Shown in pieces: positions 20,086 to 30,352 of a stretch of DNA of 64,000 bases. Below the pieces are notes generated by a model that worked only from the letters and a program-made list of their open reading frames with translations, ran no database searches and was not told the DNA's origin. Made by a program: the position numbers and the translations under genes. How positions within the stretch are numbered: the stretch's first letter is position 1; each line of letters starts with the position of its first letter. Source of the stretch: Paraniabella defluvii (lineage in GTDB: Bacteria; Bacteroidota; Bacteroidia; Chitinophagales; Chitinophagaceae); contig CP079215.1 of assembly GCA_019316985.1 (NCBI GenBank), positions 3,038,001-3,102,000 on the forward strand, written 5' to 3'.

Positions 20086-21027
20086 ATGACACTTAAAAAA
20101 CAGCCCTCTGTAGCCCTGGTGATTCTGGCATTTGCTGCGGTTTACCTCATTTGGGGATCTACTTATTTTTTTATTGAAATGGCAGTAAAGCATATTCCGC
20201 CCATGGTTTTAGGAGCAGTACGTTTTATTATTGCCGGTATTATAATGATGACCTGGGTGGCGTTCAAAGGAGAACGCATCTGGCAGCGCTCTGCCATTGC
20301 TCCTGCAGCCATTAGCGGCTTGCTCATGCTTTTCCTGGGCAACGGGGCGGTGATCTGGGCCGAACAATTCTTACCCAGCTCCTTTGTAGCTATATTCCTG
20401 GCTTCGGCGCCGCTTTGGTTTTTGTTGCTTGATAAAATAAACTGGAGGCAAAACTTCAACAATAAGTATACGATCATAGGGGTGGCTATAGGGTTACTCG
20501 GCGTGGTAGCGTTATTTTATGAAAAGATAGCAGCCACCGGTTATGGCAATAGCCTGTTACCATTGATTGTTTTATGCGTGGCTAATATCAGCTGGGCACT
20601 GGGATCATTGTTTTCAAAGTACAAGGTAAAAGGTACATCTGCATCTGTTAATTCTGCATGGCAAATGCTGGCAGCCGGCGTTGCTTTTAGTATTGTAGGC
20701 GCTTTCAATAAAGAATTTGTATCGGTAAACTGGGCCTTGATACCAGCAAAAGCCTGGGCCTCGTTGGCTTACCTGGTTGTGTTTGGTTCCATAATAGGAT
20801 ATAGTGCTTACGTTTTTTTGTTAAGTGTGAGAACTGCTACACAGGTAAGCACCTATGCTTATGTCAATCCGCTGGTGGCGGTTTTATTGGGAGTGCTGAT
20901 TAATCATGATAAGCTGACGCCTATGCAATTGGGCGGACTGGCGATCATATTATGCAGCGTGTTTTTTATTAACCTGGCCAAAAAGAACCAGTTAAAAGTG
21001 AAGGCCCGCCTCGAAGCACAAGCCTGA
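20086..21027 (+). CDS. EamA/DMT family transporter
   Basis: The protein has ten predicted membrane helices arranged as two EamA repeats. The N-terminus AAVYLIWGSTYFFIEMAVKHI and the second repeat VLCVANISWALGSLFSKYKV carry the family pattern; late segments include ATQVSTYAYVNPLVAVLLG. Such transporters export amino acids or other small metabolites across the inner membrane. The frame is unbroken. It is directly downstream of the Lrp gene, suggesting amino-acid export. Substrate not determinable. Confidence 0.93.
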   Translation: MTLKKQPSVALVILAFAAVYLIWGSTYFFIEMAVKHIPPMVLGAVRFIIAGIIMMTWVAFKGERIWQRSAIAPAAISGLLMLFLGNGAVIWAEQFLPSSFVAIFLASAPLWFLLLDKINWRQNFNNKYTIIGVAIGLLGVVALFYEKIAATGYGNSLLPLIVLCVANISWALGSLFSKYKVKGTSASVNSAWQMLAAGVAFSIVGAFNKEFVSVNWALIPAKAWASLAYLVVFGSIIGYSAYVFLLSVRTATQVSTYAYVNPLVAVLLGVLINHDKLTPMQLGGLAIILCSVFFINLAKKNQLKVKARLEAQA

Positions 21028-21080
21028 TTGCCGCAACTATTTTTCGCTTCAGGTGTTTAATAAATACATAAGCGATAAAA

Positions 21081-22095
21081 ATGAGTGATAGCGTTTTCAA
21101 CAGGTTGAAATATTCTGTGCTGGACCTGGCCACTGTATGCGAGGGCGATTCCTTACAGGATACCTTTGCCAGAAGCCTGCAAACTGCCCGTTTTGTAGAA
21201 AAAGAAGGGTATAACCGTTATTGGTTTTCGGAGCATCATAATATGGAAAGTGTTGCCAGCGCCGCCACTTCGGTGTTGATAGGTTATGTAGCCGGGGGCA
21301 CCGATACTATCCGTGTAGGTTCGGGGGAATTATGCTACCTAATCACTCCCCGCTGATCATAGCAGAGCAGTTCGGTACATTAGGGTCTTTGTATCCCAAC
21401 AGGATTGATTTGGGTTTGGGCCGTGCACCTGGAACAGATGGCCTGACGGCGATGACCATAAGAAACAGTCCTCTTAATATCCCTTACGACTTTCAAAAAA
21501 ATATTGAGCAGCTGCAGCTGTATTTCAGCAAGGAAAATGCGCATGCCAAAGTAAGGGCATTGCCCGGCGAAGGTGTAGATGTGCCTATATGGGTGCTGGG
21601 GTCCAGTACCGACAGCGCTTACCTGGCGGCACAGATGGGACTGCCTTATGCCTTTGCAGCGCATTTTGCGCCTACTCATATGATGCAGGCCTTTTCTATT
21701 TATAAACAATATTTCACACCTTCCCGGGTGCTGGACAAGCCCTATGCTATGGCCTGTGTTAACGTGATTGCTGCGGATACCAATGAAGAAGCAGCTTTTC
21801 TTTCCACCTCTATGTATAAAATGTTCCTGGGAATATTTACCAACTCCAGGTCTCCATTAATGCCGCCTTTTGATCCGGCCCGGCTATCAGATTTGTGGAC
21901 GCCTGAACAGGAGTATGGCGTAAAGCAGATGTTGTCGTATGCGTTTATTGGCGACAAACCCTCTATTGCAAAAGGCTTGAAAGCGTTTATTGAAGCAACC
22001 GGCATACAGGAAATTATGACCATTTCACAGATTTTTGATCAGCAGAAAAAGAACATTCTTTTCAACTGTTTAAAGAGATCATAGCGGAAAAATAA
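21081..22095 (+). CDS. LLM-class (luciferase-like) flavin-dependent oxidoreductase, frameshifted
   Basis: Homologues form the MsnO8/YwcH-like group of FMN-dependent monooxygenase-like proteins. Landmarks: [39 protein letters not shown] across the break, DLGLGRAPGTDG, and VPIWVLGSSTDSAYLAAQMG. The break near 21330 is explained by five instead of six G. A second break near 22050 hides the end QLFKEIIAEK, stop at 22093-22095. The ATG at 21081 follows the transporter by 53 bases. Substrate unknown. Confidence 0.88.
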
Positions 22096-22215
22096 CCGGA
22101 TGTTTTTCCTTCAGATAAGTTCATTTTAAAACGCTGCGGACCATCTAACAAAAGTTGGGGTGTCTATGCTGTTGGTACTTCTAAATTAGTATCTTCAGGC
22201 CCTAAATAAACTTTT

Positions 22216-23938
22216 ATGGATAATGCAATTCAACAAAAAGTAGATCAATGGTTGCAGGGCAATTATGATGAAGAAACAAAAAAGGAGATCCAGAGATTGC
22301 AGTCTGAAAACAGCAATGAGCTTGCAGATTCGTTCTATCAAAATCTGGAATTCGGAACCGGCGGCCTTCGTGGCATTATGGGAGTAGGAACCAATCGTAT
22401 GAACAAGTATACGGTAGGTATGGCTACGCAGGGCTACGCTAATTATTTAAAGCGGTCTTTTCCCGGCGAGGTGAAAGTGGCTATTGCCCACGACAGCCGT
22501 AATAACAGCCGTTTTTTTGCTGAAACAACTGCAAATGTTTTCGCAGCTAATGATATCAAGGTCTTTTTGTTTGAAAGCCTTCGTCCAACGCCTGAGTTGT
22601 CGTTTGCTATAAGAACGCTCGGCTGCCAGGGCGGTGTAGTATGTACAGCTTCGCATAATCCTAAAGAATACAATGGCTATAAAGCTTACTGGAATGATGG
22701 CGGGCAACTGGTGCCGCCTCACGACAAAAATGTAATAAAGGAGGTGGAGAAGATCCAGTCTGTGGACGATGTGAAATGGAGCGGAGGCGAGGCTAATATC
22801 ACTCTTATCGGTAAGGACCTGGATGAGCAATATATACAGATGGTTAAAGGGTTGAGCGTTTATCCGGAAGTGATTGAAAAGCAGAAGGACCTGAAAATTG
22901 TATACACGCCCATCCATGGCACGGGTATTATGCTGGTTCCCAGGTACTCGAAAAGTTTGGATTTAAAAATGTACATATTGTTGAAGAGCAAAAAACGCCG
23001 GATGGCAATTTCCCTACGGTAGCATATCCCAACCCCGAAGAAAAAGAAACCATGAGCATCGGCCTACAAAAGGCCAAAGAGCTGGATGCAGACATTTTAT
23101 TAGGTACCGATCCTGATGCAGACCGTGTAGGTATTGGCATCAAAAATAATAAGGGCGAATGGGTACTGATGAATGGTAACCAAACAGCGGTATTAGCCTT
23201 TAACTACCTGCTGGAGGCACGAAAGGAAAAAGGCATTGCCCAGAACAATGATATGATCATTACCACTATAGTAACAACAGGTATGGTTGATGAGCTGGCA
23301 AGAGGCAACGGTGTTACCTGTTACAGGGTATTGACCGGTTTTAAATGGATTGCCGAAATGATCAGGCTGAAAGAAGGCAAAGAGAATTATGTAGTGGGGG
23401 AGGAGGAAAGCTTCGGGCTGATGATCGGCGATAAAATCAGGGATAAAGATGCGGTAAGCGCGGTGGCATTATTATGTGAAATGGCGGCTTATGAAAAAGA
23501 AAAAGGAAAACGCTGTTTGATAAACTGATAGAGCTTTATATTAAATATGGTTTTTATAAAGAAGACCTGATTTCCATTACTAAGAAAGGAATGGATGGCC
23601 AACAGCAAATTGCGGCGATGATGCAGGAGTATCGCGATAATCCTCCCCAAACAATCAACGGATCAAAGGTGATTACTGTGCTGGATTATGATAATGGTAT
23701 TGCAACAAATGTACAAACGCATGACGTTACCCCGATTGATTTACCCAGGTCAAATGTATTGCAGTTTGTTACAGAAGATGGCTCTTTGATCTCTGCCCGT
23801 CCCAGCGGAACAGAGCCTAAGATCAAGTTTTATTTCAGTGTAAAAGAAGACCTGGCAAGTGCAGATCAGTTTGATGAAGTGAACGCCAAGCTGGATGATA
23901 AAATTAAAGCTATCATTAAAGACATGAAGTTGAATTAG
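22216..23938 (+). CDS. phosphoglucomutase/phosphomannomutase, frameshifted
   Basis: Alpha-D-phosphohexomutases interconvert hexose 1- and 6-phosphates. All four signature loops are present: the catalytic phosphoserine loop TASHNPKEYNGYK, the metal loop DPDADRVGIG, the sugar-binding loop EEESFGLMIGDKIRDKD, and the phosphate-binding loop RPSGTEPKIKFYF. Breaks lie near 22930 and 23510. The length after repair, about 574 residues, fits the PGM2-like long form found in Bacteroidota. It is followed by a strong hairpin. Confidence 0.93.
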
Positions 23939-23961
23939 ATAGATTCGTTTTACACAACAAA

Positions 23962-23990
23962 GCCGCTCTGAGCTGATCGCTCGGGGCGGC
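23962..23990 (+). terminator. hairpin downstream of phosphoglucomutase
   Basis: A 12-bp stem (GCCGCTCTGAGC / GCTCGGGGCGGC, two G-U pairs) with a 5-base loop lies 23 bases after the stop. The following T content is modest (CTTGTACTTT), so termination may be partial or serve the convergent gene. Confidence 0.55.
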
Positions 23991-24011
23991 CTTGTACTTT
24001 GTGGCTGCTGA

Positions 24012-25861
24012 TTATTTTCTTACAGCCTGTATAATTTTGCTATACTCAAACGTTCCGTCTTTGTTGATTTGTTTAAGCCTTATAAATACTTTTTCTTCTT
24101 TTCCTTCTATCCCTGCATCCTGTTTCGTACAGGATATAACCGAAACAACCACCACGATACCCGTCATCAGCAACATACCTGCAGCTTTACTTCTTCTTAA
24201 GAATAATAAAGAACAGGCAAAAGCCAGGCCGCCCCACACAAAAGCCAGGTTATTAGTGTCAAGGCTCAGAAGGAACTCATAATGCAGGCTTTCGTCAGAA
24301 TTTCCATTTATTGCTTTTGAGTTCACGGTACCTATTTTAGTAAACCGGTTGCCATCCAGTGAAGCTTCAATGTCAAAAGCTACATTGTTTTTTTCTGTTA
24401 GCGTGGTCCATTTCACCAAGAGTTGCTCTCCCGATATATCGGCGTTAAGCCCTCCCAGTGTAATAGGCAACGAAGCATTCCTGATGCCAAAATCAATGCC
24501 CGATACATCGGCAATATCATCATAAATGGGCTGGTAAATTGGGCCCAGGTTAATGATCCCGCTTTTGTTTGAGGTATTGGCTACGCCGTTAATATTTACC
24601 CCGGTAAAGGAGTAGCCGTTTAACGGGTTGTCTGCTACAGAAAGGAGAGCCCCTTCATACTTTTCGCTGTTGGTAAGTATTACTTTGTAATCTCCAGTAA
24701 CTACATTGTTGCTGGCTACATAAACAGTGTACGTTCCATCCGCATTTACTTTTAATGAGCTTACAACCGCTCCGGATGGGTTTACCAGATTGGCCCAAAG
24801 ATCGTTGGCAATACCATTTTCTCCTGATCCGCGAACAGCATTGTTATTGGCATCGTTCCAAACTGCACCTTTTATCAGCACCGCTCTTGTGAAAAAGCCT
24901 CCGCCGGCCATAAAATCTATGCCGTATGAATTAGGCGTTTCTGATGTATTGGTTGGGTAATTGGCGATATTAAGAAGCTGCGCATTGGTAAGCGCTACAT
25001 CTCCTCCAAAAAAACTTAATCCATATAAGGTTCCCGATGTAATGCCTAATTGCGCCAATGTTACAAACACTCCTGATATATTCTGTAAGCCGATATTTTG
25101 ACTAGGCTTCAAATCGGTATCTGTAACAGTTCCCGTCACCCGACGCTGCATTACCACCGATTCGAAATTATAGCCCGTAGAGCCCCAGTTACTGGCTAAA
25201 ATAGTAACAGGTGTATTTAAAGCTGTTACGGTAGTGCCGCTTAGCCCGGTGATTGCGGATACTTTGAAAATATCATTGCCGTTTCTTTCCATTAAGAGAA
25301 AGCCGGAAGTATTAGGATTATACCTGCTTACATCAACCGGGCTGGCGAGTGTAAGATCGAAGCGTTCAATATTGTTGGTCGTATTGCCTCCTGTATTGAT
25401 AAAAACGTTATCGGTGCCCCTGTTGATAACATAGCTGTTAATAAGCTCCTCCATTGAGCCCGTATAATCCGGTGCAAGGTAAGCGGTGTTTCCGGATCTG
25501 CTGCCCGTTTCAAACAATGCGGTGGTTTTTATATCAGATGAACTTCGTCTTACAAATACAGAAGCAAAGGCTTAGTGCCGGCTACTGCCTTAGTAAAAGT
25601 ATAAGATTCACCCTCTACGGTAAAAAGTTTTACAACCCTGTTCAAACCGGTTGTTGCAGCATCTAATTTGCCGTAGTTCAAGCTAAAAATAGTGCCGGTA
25701 GGATAATCGTTACCAAATCCTGCAATATTATAACTGGTACCCGGTGTAGTAGCGGGGTAGGAGCCTAATATAAAAGTATTGGGTTTTTTCTGATTATACG
25801 CTATTAACGGTACGAGGAAAAAGCATAGGTAGAGCGCTCCCCTGAAAATTGTAGATATCAT
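24012..25861 (-). CDS. large surface protein with SdrD B/Cna B-like repeat and C-terminal membrane segments, frameshifted
   Basis: An N-terminal hydrophobic signal (FRGALYLCFFLVPLIAYNQ) leads to a beta-rich region. Near residue 330 a B-type repeat appears (VWNDANNNAVRGSGENGI, DGTYTVYVASNNVVTGDYKV) typical of SdrD B-like domains, followed by a fibronectin-like segment (LLVKWTTLTEKNNVAFDIEAS). The C-terminus is unusual: two hydrophobic stretches (LAFVWGGLAFACSLLFLRR and LLMTGIVVVVSVISCTK), then a short charged tail ending YSKIIQAVRK. I do not recognise the complete protein. A single break lies near 25545. A -7 box (TACATTTG, 25906-25899) stands 38 bases upstream of the start. Confidence 0.68.
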
Positions 25862-26349
25862 AGATTTCTTTAGAATTTGTTTTTTTACTGGAAGGCAACA
25901 AATGTATAGTAAAAAAACAAATATCTAATAAATCTAACGGGTAAATTACTGTATTTAAGTTAGAATACTAGCTTTTTATTAGTAACTGGTTGGTTCGTAG
26001 CTTTTTAGGATAAATGATACATTGCATAATAATCAAAAAAATTCATTTCTTAAAACCACTCTTTTTTTTTTTTTCTGAACAGGAGCTTTTTTACAATATG
26101 GATGCAGGTGGCAAATATTGATCTGAACATGGTTGCTAATTTGGCTTTCATCGCGTGATTTATAGGTTTAAAAGTTTACTAAAAATGTTTACAAGGCGAA
26201 TATATCTCACGAAAGAGGAACTAAATTAGGTATTTTTCCCGTGTCGACAGACAGTGGTGCGAAATGTGGAAAACATTCAGAAACCGGTGATCAAAATTAA
26301 GTGATTCTTATTTATGCTTTGGGAATCAATCAGTTATTTTTGAAATTGT
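25862..26349. other. intergenic region between divergent genes
   Basis: This 488-base AT-rich stretch contains long T runs (around 26065), a minus-strand TACATTTG box for the surface protein, and TATTTTTG at 26335-26342, 7 bases before the DUF3810 start. No RNA gene or coding signal is seen in the remainder. Confidence 0.5.
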
Positions 26350-27439
26350 ATGCGAACAATAGGCTTTAAAAAATGCATAGGCTGGATAGTAGTGGTTTTA
26401 CCTGCTATTGTCATTAAAATTATCTCTTCAAATCCTTTGTGGGTAGAACATTATTATTCTTATGGCCTGTATCCTGTAATCTCAACAACATTAAGATTTA
26501 CACTGGGGTGGATACCGTTCAGTATGGGCGACATATTTTATATAACGGCAATTGTATGGGTAAGTTATAAAATCGTCAGACTTGTTAAACGGATAAGGCG
26601 AAAGCAATTTTCAAAACTATATCTCTACCGTACTCTCCGGAAAATGATTTTTGTATTGCTTACAACATATGTAGCTTTTTATGGTTTATGGGGCTCAATT
26701 ACTCCAGGCAGGGTATAGCCAGCCAGTTGCAGCTGAAAGAACAGGAATACACCACACCTGATTTAGATACGCTGGTAGGGTTGCTCAGCAGCAAGCTTAA
26801 TGAACATGCCCGGTTGTTGAAGCCCGCGATGCGCGACTCTTTCAAAAGCAAAAGCAATCTTTTTTGAATGCTTCTTTACTCTATAAAATAGCAGCTACGA
26901 AATACCCGTTTCTTGCGCATAAGGGTTATTCCGTCAAACCTTCCTTATTCAGCTATCTCGGAAATTATATGGGCTTCCAGGGGTACTATAATCCCTTTAC
27001 AGGTGAGGCACAGGTAAATACTACCATACCGCTTTCGGTAGAACCGTTTGTGGCGTCGCATGAAATCGCGCATCAACTGGGGTATGCTAAAGAGAGTGAG
27101 GCAAATTTTGTCGGATTTTTGGCATGTCGCTTACATCCTTCGGTTAATTTTAAATATTCAGTTTACTTCGATATGTATCACTACGCTATTCGGGAGCTGG
27201 CTTTTGCCGATTCGGTAAGCGCCAAAAGCTACGACAGCGCTTTACATAGCCAGGTGAAAAAGATATTGCAGATTATATCGCCTTCTATAAAAATATCGAA
27301 ACCCGGTAGAGCCCTATATAGATAAAATGTACAGTTATTTTTAAAGGCCAATAACCAGCCTAAAGGCAGGCGTTCTTATAACGAAGTGGTTACCTGGTTG
27401 ATCGCTTATTATAAAAAATATGGTAAGGAAGCCATTTAG
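26350..27439 (+). CDS. DUF3810 family membrane zincin-like protein, frameshifted
   Basis: The N-terminal third has about three membrane helices (WIVVVLPAIVIKII, MGDIFYITAIVWVSY, IFVLLTTYVAFYGLWG). The domain that follows carries a zincin motif, VASHEIAHQLGYAKESEANF, with HExxH and a downstream Glu as zinc ligands. This is the DUF3810 pattern; the proteins are predicted membrane peptidases of unknown substrate. Breaks near 26700, 26865 and 27270 were bridged; the end reads WLIAYYKKYGKEAI. It is divergent from the surface protein. Confidence 0.82.
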
Positions 27440-27466
27440 TTTTAGCAAACAGTCTATCGAGTGTTT

Positions 27467-28096
27467 TTATATGCTATATACATTTATCTTTTTTTTCTGA
27501 ATTACCGGAATATGCAAATGCATCCAAGCAATTGTAGATAAGAAGAACTGTAGTTTTTGATCAAGAAAAAATGATATATAGTGTTTTTCGCCGTCGTAGG
27601 TTTCAAGGGTAATGGTAGTTCCGTAATTTCTTCCGCTTCTGAATTTTTTATAGCTGATCTCCATTATGACCGAATAGGGGACACATTTTATCGAAAACAA
27701 TTTCGGAATAAGGACGCCTTTTTCAGAAAAGAGGTAGGGAGGAATGCTGGCAAACAAACGGGGTACAGCCTCTGTATATTGCTGGTATAAGAGCAGGTGT
27801 TCTTTATCAATTTCATGTAATAGCCTAATGAACCGGTTAACCCGGTAGTTTATAAATAAAATGACAGGCAAAAATACCAGCAAAAGGAGCACCGAGATGC
27901 CTGATAGAGGCAAACCAAATTCGAAAAAGCTTTTGTCATGAATACCACGTTCTATATAATTCATATACACCAAATAAGTAAAATATCCAAGCAATCCCAC
28001 GGGAACGGCGATAAACAAACCTGTAACCCAATTTCTAAGACGTTTTAAACCTTTTATTTCTCTTTGTTGGAATGTATTGAGGGCGGTATTCTCCAT
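27467..28096 (-). CDS. hypothetical protein with two membrane helices and a C-terminal PH-like domain
   Basis: The protein has two hydrophobic segments (WVTGLFIAVPVGLLGYFTYL and GISVLLLLVFLPVILFINY) followed by a soluble beta-rich region (PYSVIMEISYKKFRSGRNYG, GEKHYISFFLDQKLQFFLST) that could be a YcxB/PH-like domain. The frame is unbroken. The ATG at 28096 (MENTALNTFQQREIKGLKRL) was preferred to an in-frame ATG at 28144 because the sequence between is poorly protein-like. I do not recognise a function. Confidence 0.65.
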   Translation of the reverse strand: MENTALNTFQQREIKGLKRLRNWVTGLFIAVPVGLLGYFTYLVYMNYIERGIHDKSFFEFGLPLSGISVLLLLVFLPVILFINYRVNRFIRLLHEIDKEHLLLYQQYTEAVPRLFASIPPYLFSEKGVLIPKLFSIKCVPYSVIMEISYKKFRSGRNYGTTITLETYDGEKHYISFFLDQKLQFFLSTIAWMHLHIPVIQKKKINVYSI

Positions 28097-28282
28097 TATT
28101 ATTGTTTGGAAAGATCGGGGCAATTTAAAGCGAAATCTGGTCAAAATGTGCGGGGCCTAACGCCAGGAGCGTCATTAAACAACGATTTTTTGCTTTTTGA
28201 TCTGGATATTTTATTTAAAATCAGGCTCTTATACAAGGTTCAAATCCCGGCTTCTAAAACTGGATTCTCGGGAAAAATAGCG

Positions 28283-28290
28283 TAACTTTG
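28283..28290 (+). promoter_or_regulatory. -7 box of rpsA
   Basis: TAACTTTG matches TAnnTTTG in full, 31 bases before the rpsA start. A TGG lies at the -33 position with the right 19-base spacing, one base from TTG. Confidence 0.6.
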
Positions 28291-28293
28291 CAG

Positions 28294-28321
28294 TCCGAAT
28301 TTTAAACCCTTCGGATTTTTT
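28294..28321 (+). promoter_or_regulatory. hairpin and U-run directly before the rpsA start codon
   Basis: TCCGAA and TTCGGA form a 6-bp stem with a 10-base loop, followed by six T that run straight into the ATG. No Shine-Dalgarno sequence is present. It looks like an attenuator or a translation-control site for S1, which controls its own mRNA in other bacteria. Confidence 0.4.
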
Positions 28322-30271
28322 ATGAATTTTTATTTTAAACAATTAAACGCTGATGCACAGGAGAACGCTGGCGCTGCCGAACCGGTAGAAGAAGCTTCTG
28401 CAGCGACAACAAACGCACCTGTTGAGGCACCTGCTAAAGCTCCTGTAGCTGAAGCGGTGGAAACTGCGCACGACGATTTCGATTGGAGCGTAGACAAACG
28501 TAATGTTTCTTCTTACTCTAAAGAAGAAAAAGAAAAGTATGACAAAGTTTATGACAACACTTTCGTTCAGTTAACTGACGGAGAGTTAGTAAACGGTACT
28601 GTTGTAGGTCTTACTAAAACTGACGTTGTTTTAAACATCGGTTTTAAAAGTGATGGCCTTATTTCTTTGAACGAGTTTCGCGATATCCCGGGCCTGAAAA
28701 TCGGCGACGAAGTGGAAGTGATGATCGTTGAAAAAGAAGACAGGGACGGACACCTGAACCTGAGCCGCAAACAAGCCCGCACCACCCGTGCATGGGAGAA
28801 AATTGTTGAGGTTAATAAAACAGGTGAAGTGGTTACCGGTTTGGTTACTTCTAAAACCAAAGGCGGTCTTATCGTGGATGTATTTGGTATGGAAACCTTC
28901 CTGCCAGGTTCTCAGATTGATGTTAAGCCTGTTACAGATTACGACCAGTTTGTTGGCAAAACAATGGAGTTCAAAGTGGTTAAGATCAACGAAACCATTA
29001 AGAATGCGGTTGTTTCTCATAAAGCGCTTATCGAAAGCGATATGGAAGCTCAACGTGCTGAGATCATCGGTAAACTGGAAAAAGGTCAGGTATTGGAAGG
29101 TACCGTTAAAAACATCACCGACTTTGGTGCATTTATGGACCTGGGCGGCTTAGACGGCTTACTGTATATCACAGATATTTCATGGGGACGTATTTCTCAC
29201 CCGAACGAGGTGTTGAAAATGGATCAGAAACTGAACGTGGTGGTATTGGATTTCGACGACGAGAAAAAACGTATCAGCCTTGGTTTAAAACAATTGACTC
29301 CTCATCCTTGGGATGTATTACCGGCAGATATTGCTGAAGGTAACACTGTAAAAGGTAAAGTAGTTAACATCGAAGATTACGGTGCATTCTTAGAGATCTA
29401 TCCTGGTGTTGAAGGTTTGGTACACGTAAGTGAAATTACATGGGCTAACACACCTATCAATGCTAAAGACTTCTTCAAATTAGGCGATGAGCATGAAGCG
29501 AAGATTGTTACTTTAGATAAAGATACCCGCAAAATGAGCCTTTCTATCAAGCAATTGACAGAAGACCCATGGAACGATATCGAAAGCAGGTTTGCTGAAG
29601 GTACCAAGCACGAAGGCGAAGTGAAAAACATCACGAACTATGGTGTATTCGTTGAGCTGGCGCAGGGTATTGGTGGTATGATCCACATTAGCGACTTAAG
29701 CTGGTTAAAACGTTTCAACCACCCTGGTGAGTACACTAAAGTGGGCGAAAAAATCGACGTGATCATCTTAGGTATCGATAAAGAAAACCGCAAATTGCAG
29801 TTAGGACACAAACAACTGGAAGAAGATCCCTGGAATACCCTTCAGGATACATTTGCTATCGGCACTGTACATGAAGGAACCATCACCCGTAAAGATGACA
29901 AAGGCGCTACCATTCAATTGCCTTACGGCTTAGAAGGTTTTGCTCCTAACCGTCACCTTACTACAAAAGATGGCAAATCTTTAGGTTTGGATGAGACTGC
30001 AGAGTTTACTGTAATCGAGTTCGATCGCAATGAAAAACGTATTGTGGTATCTCACGCCCGCGTGTGGGAGCAGGAGCAATATGCAGAGCGTGAAGGCGTG
30101 AAGAAAGCAGAACGTGCAGAAGCCGAAAAAACCAAGAAAGCAGTAAAAACGATCCAAAGCAAAGTTGAAAAAGCTACTTTGGGTGATTTAGGTGTATTGG
30201 CTGATCTGAAAAAGAAAATGGATCAGGAAGCTAATGCAAAACCTGCTTCTGACAGCGAAGAAAAAGCATAA
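28322..30271 (+). CDS. rpsA: 30S ribosomal protein S1
   Basis: S1 binds mRNA on the small ribosomal subunit and helps initiation, which matters in a genome with few Shine-Dalgarno sites. After an Ala/Glu-rich N-terminal extension of about 55 residues, six S1 domains follow; typical repeats are GTVKNITDFGAFMDLGGLDG, GKVVNIEDYGAFLEIYPGVEG and GEVKNITNYGVFVELAQGIG. The C-terminus is a charged Lys/Glu tail. At 649 residues it is the longest unbroken gene in the window, in contrast to most of its neighbours. Confidence 0.97.
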   Translation: MNFYFKQLNADAQENAGAAEPVEEASAATTNAPVEAPAKAPVAEAVETAHDDFDWSVDKRNVSSYSKEEKEKYDKVYDNTFVQLTDGELVNGTVVGLTKTDVVLNIGFKSDGLISLNEFRDIPGLKIGDEVEVMIVEKEDRDGHLNLSRKQARTTRAWEKIVEVNKTGEVVTGLVTSKTKGGLIVDVFGMETFLPGSQIDVKPVTDYDQFVGKTMEFKVVKINETIKNAVVSHKALIESDMEAQRAEIIGKLEKGQVLEGTVKNITDFGAFMDLGGLDGLLYITDISWGRISHPNEVLKMDQKLNVVVLDFDDEKKRISLGLKQLTPHPWDVLPADIAEGNTVKGKVVNIEDYGAFLEIYPGVEGLVHVSEITWANTPINAKDFFKLGDEHEAKIVTLDKDTRKMSLSIKQLTEDPWNDIESRFAEGTKHEGEVKNITNYGVFVELAQGIGGMIHISDLSWLKRFNHPGEYTKVGEKIDVIILGIDKENRKLQLGHKQLEEDPWNTLQDTFAIGTVHEGTITRKDDKGATIQLPYGLEGFAPNRHLTTKDGKSLGLDETAEFTVIEFDRNEKRIVVSHARVWEQEQYAEREGVKKAERAEAEKTKKAVKTIQSKVEKATLGDLGVLADLKKKMDQEANAKPASDSEEKA

Positions 30272-30291
30272 TCATTTTTCTTTTGATAGTA

Positions 30292-30321
30292 ATGCCCCGT
30301 CTTAGGACGGGGCATTTTTTT
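30292..30321 (+). terminator. rpsA intrinsic terminator
   Basis: A perfect 10-bp stem (ATGCCCCGTC / GACGGGGCAT) with a TTAG loop and seven T starts 20 bases after the rpsA stop. Confidence 0.92.
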
Positions 30322-30352
30322 GCAGGTAAAGTGCTATAAAAGTAATGGTATC

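Noticed and set aside
23962..23990. Possible riboswitch or small RNA
   Set aside because: A single hairpin with no further conserved structure; its position after the phosphoglucomutase stop fits a terminator.
26050..26080. Long T run as a terminator
   Set aside because: No stable stem precedes it in either direction and it lies between divergent genes.
28236..28265. GGTTCAAATCC resembles a tRNA T-arm
   Set aside because: The flanking bases do not pair into a 5-bp T-stem and no acceptor, D or anticodon arms fit upstream; a tRNA gene is not supported.
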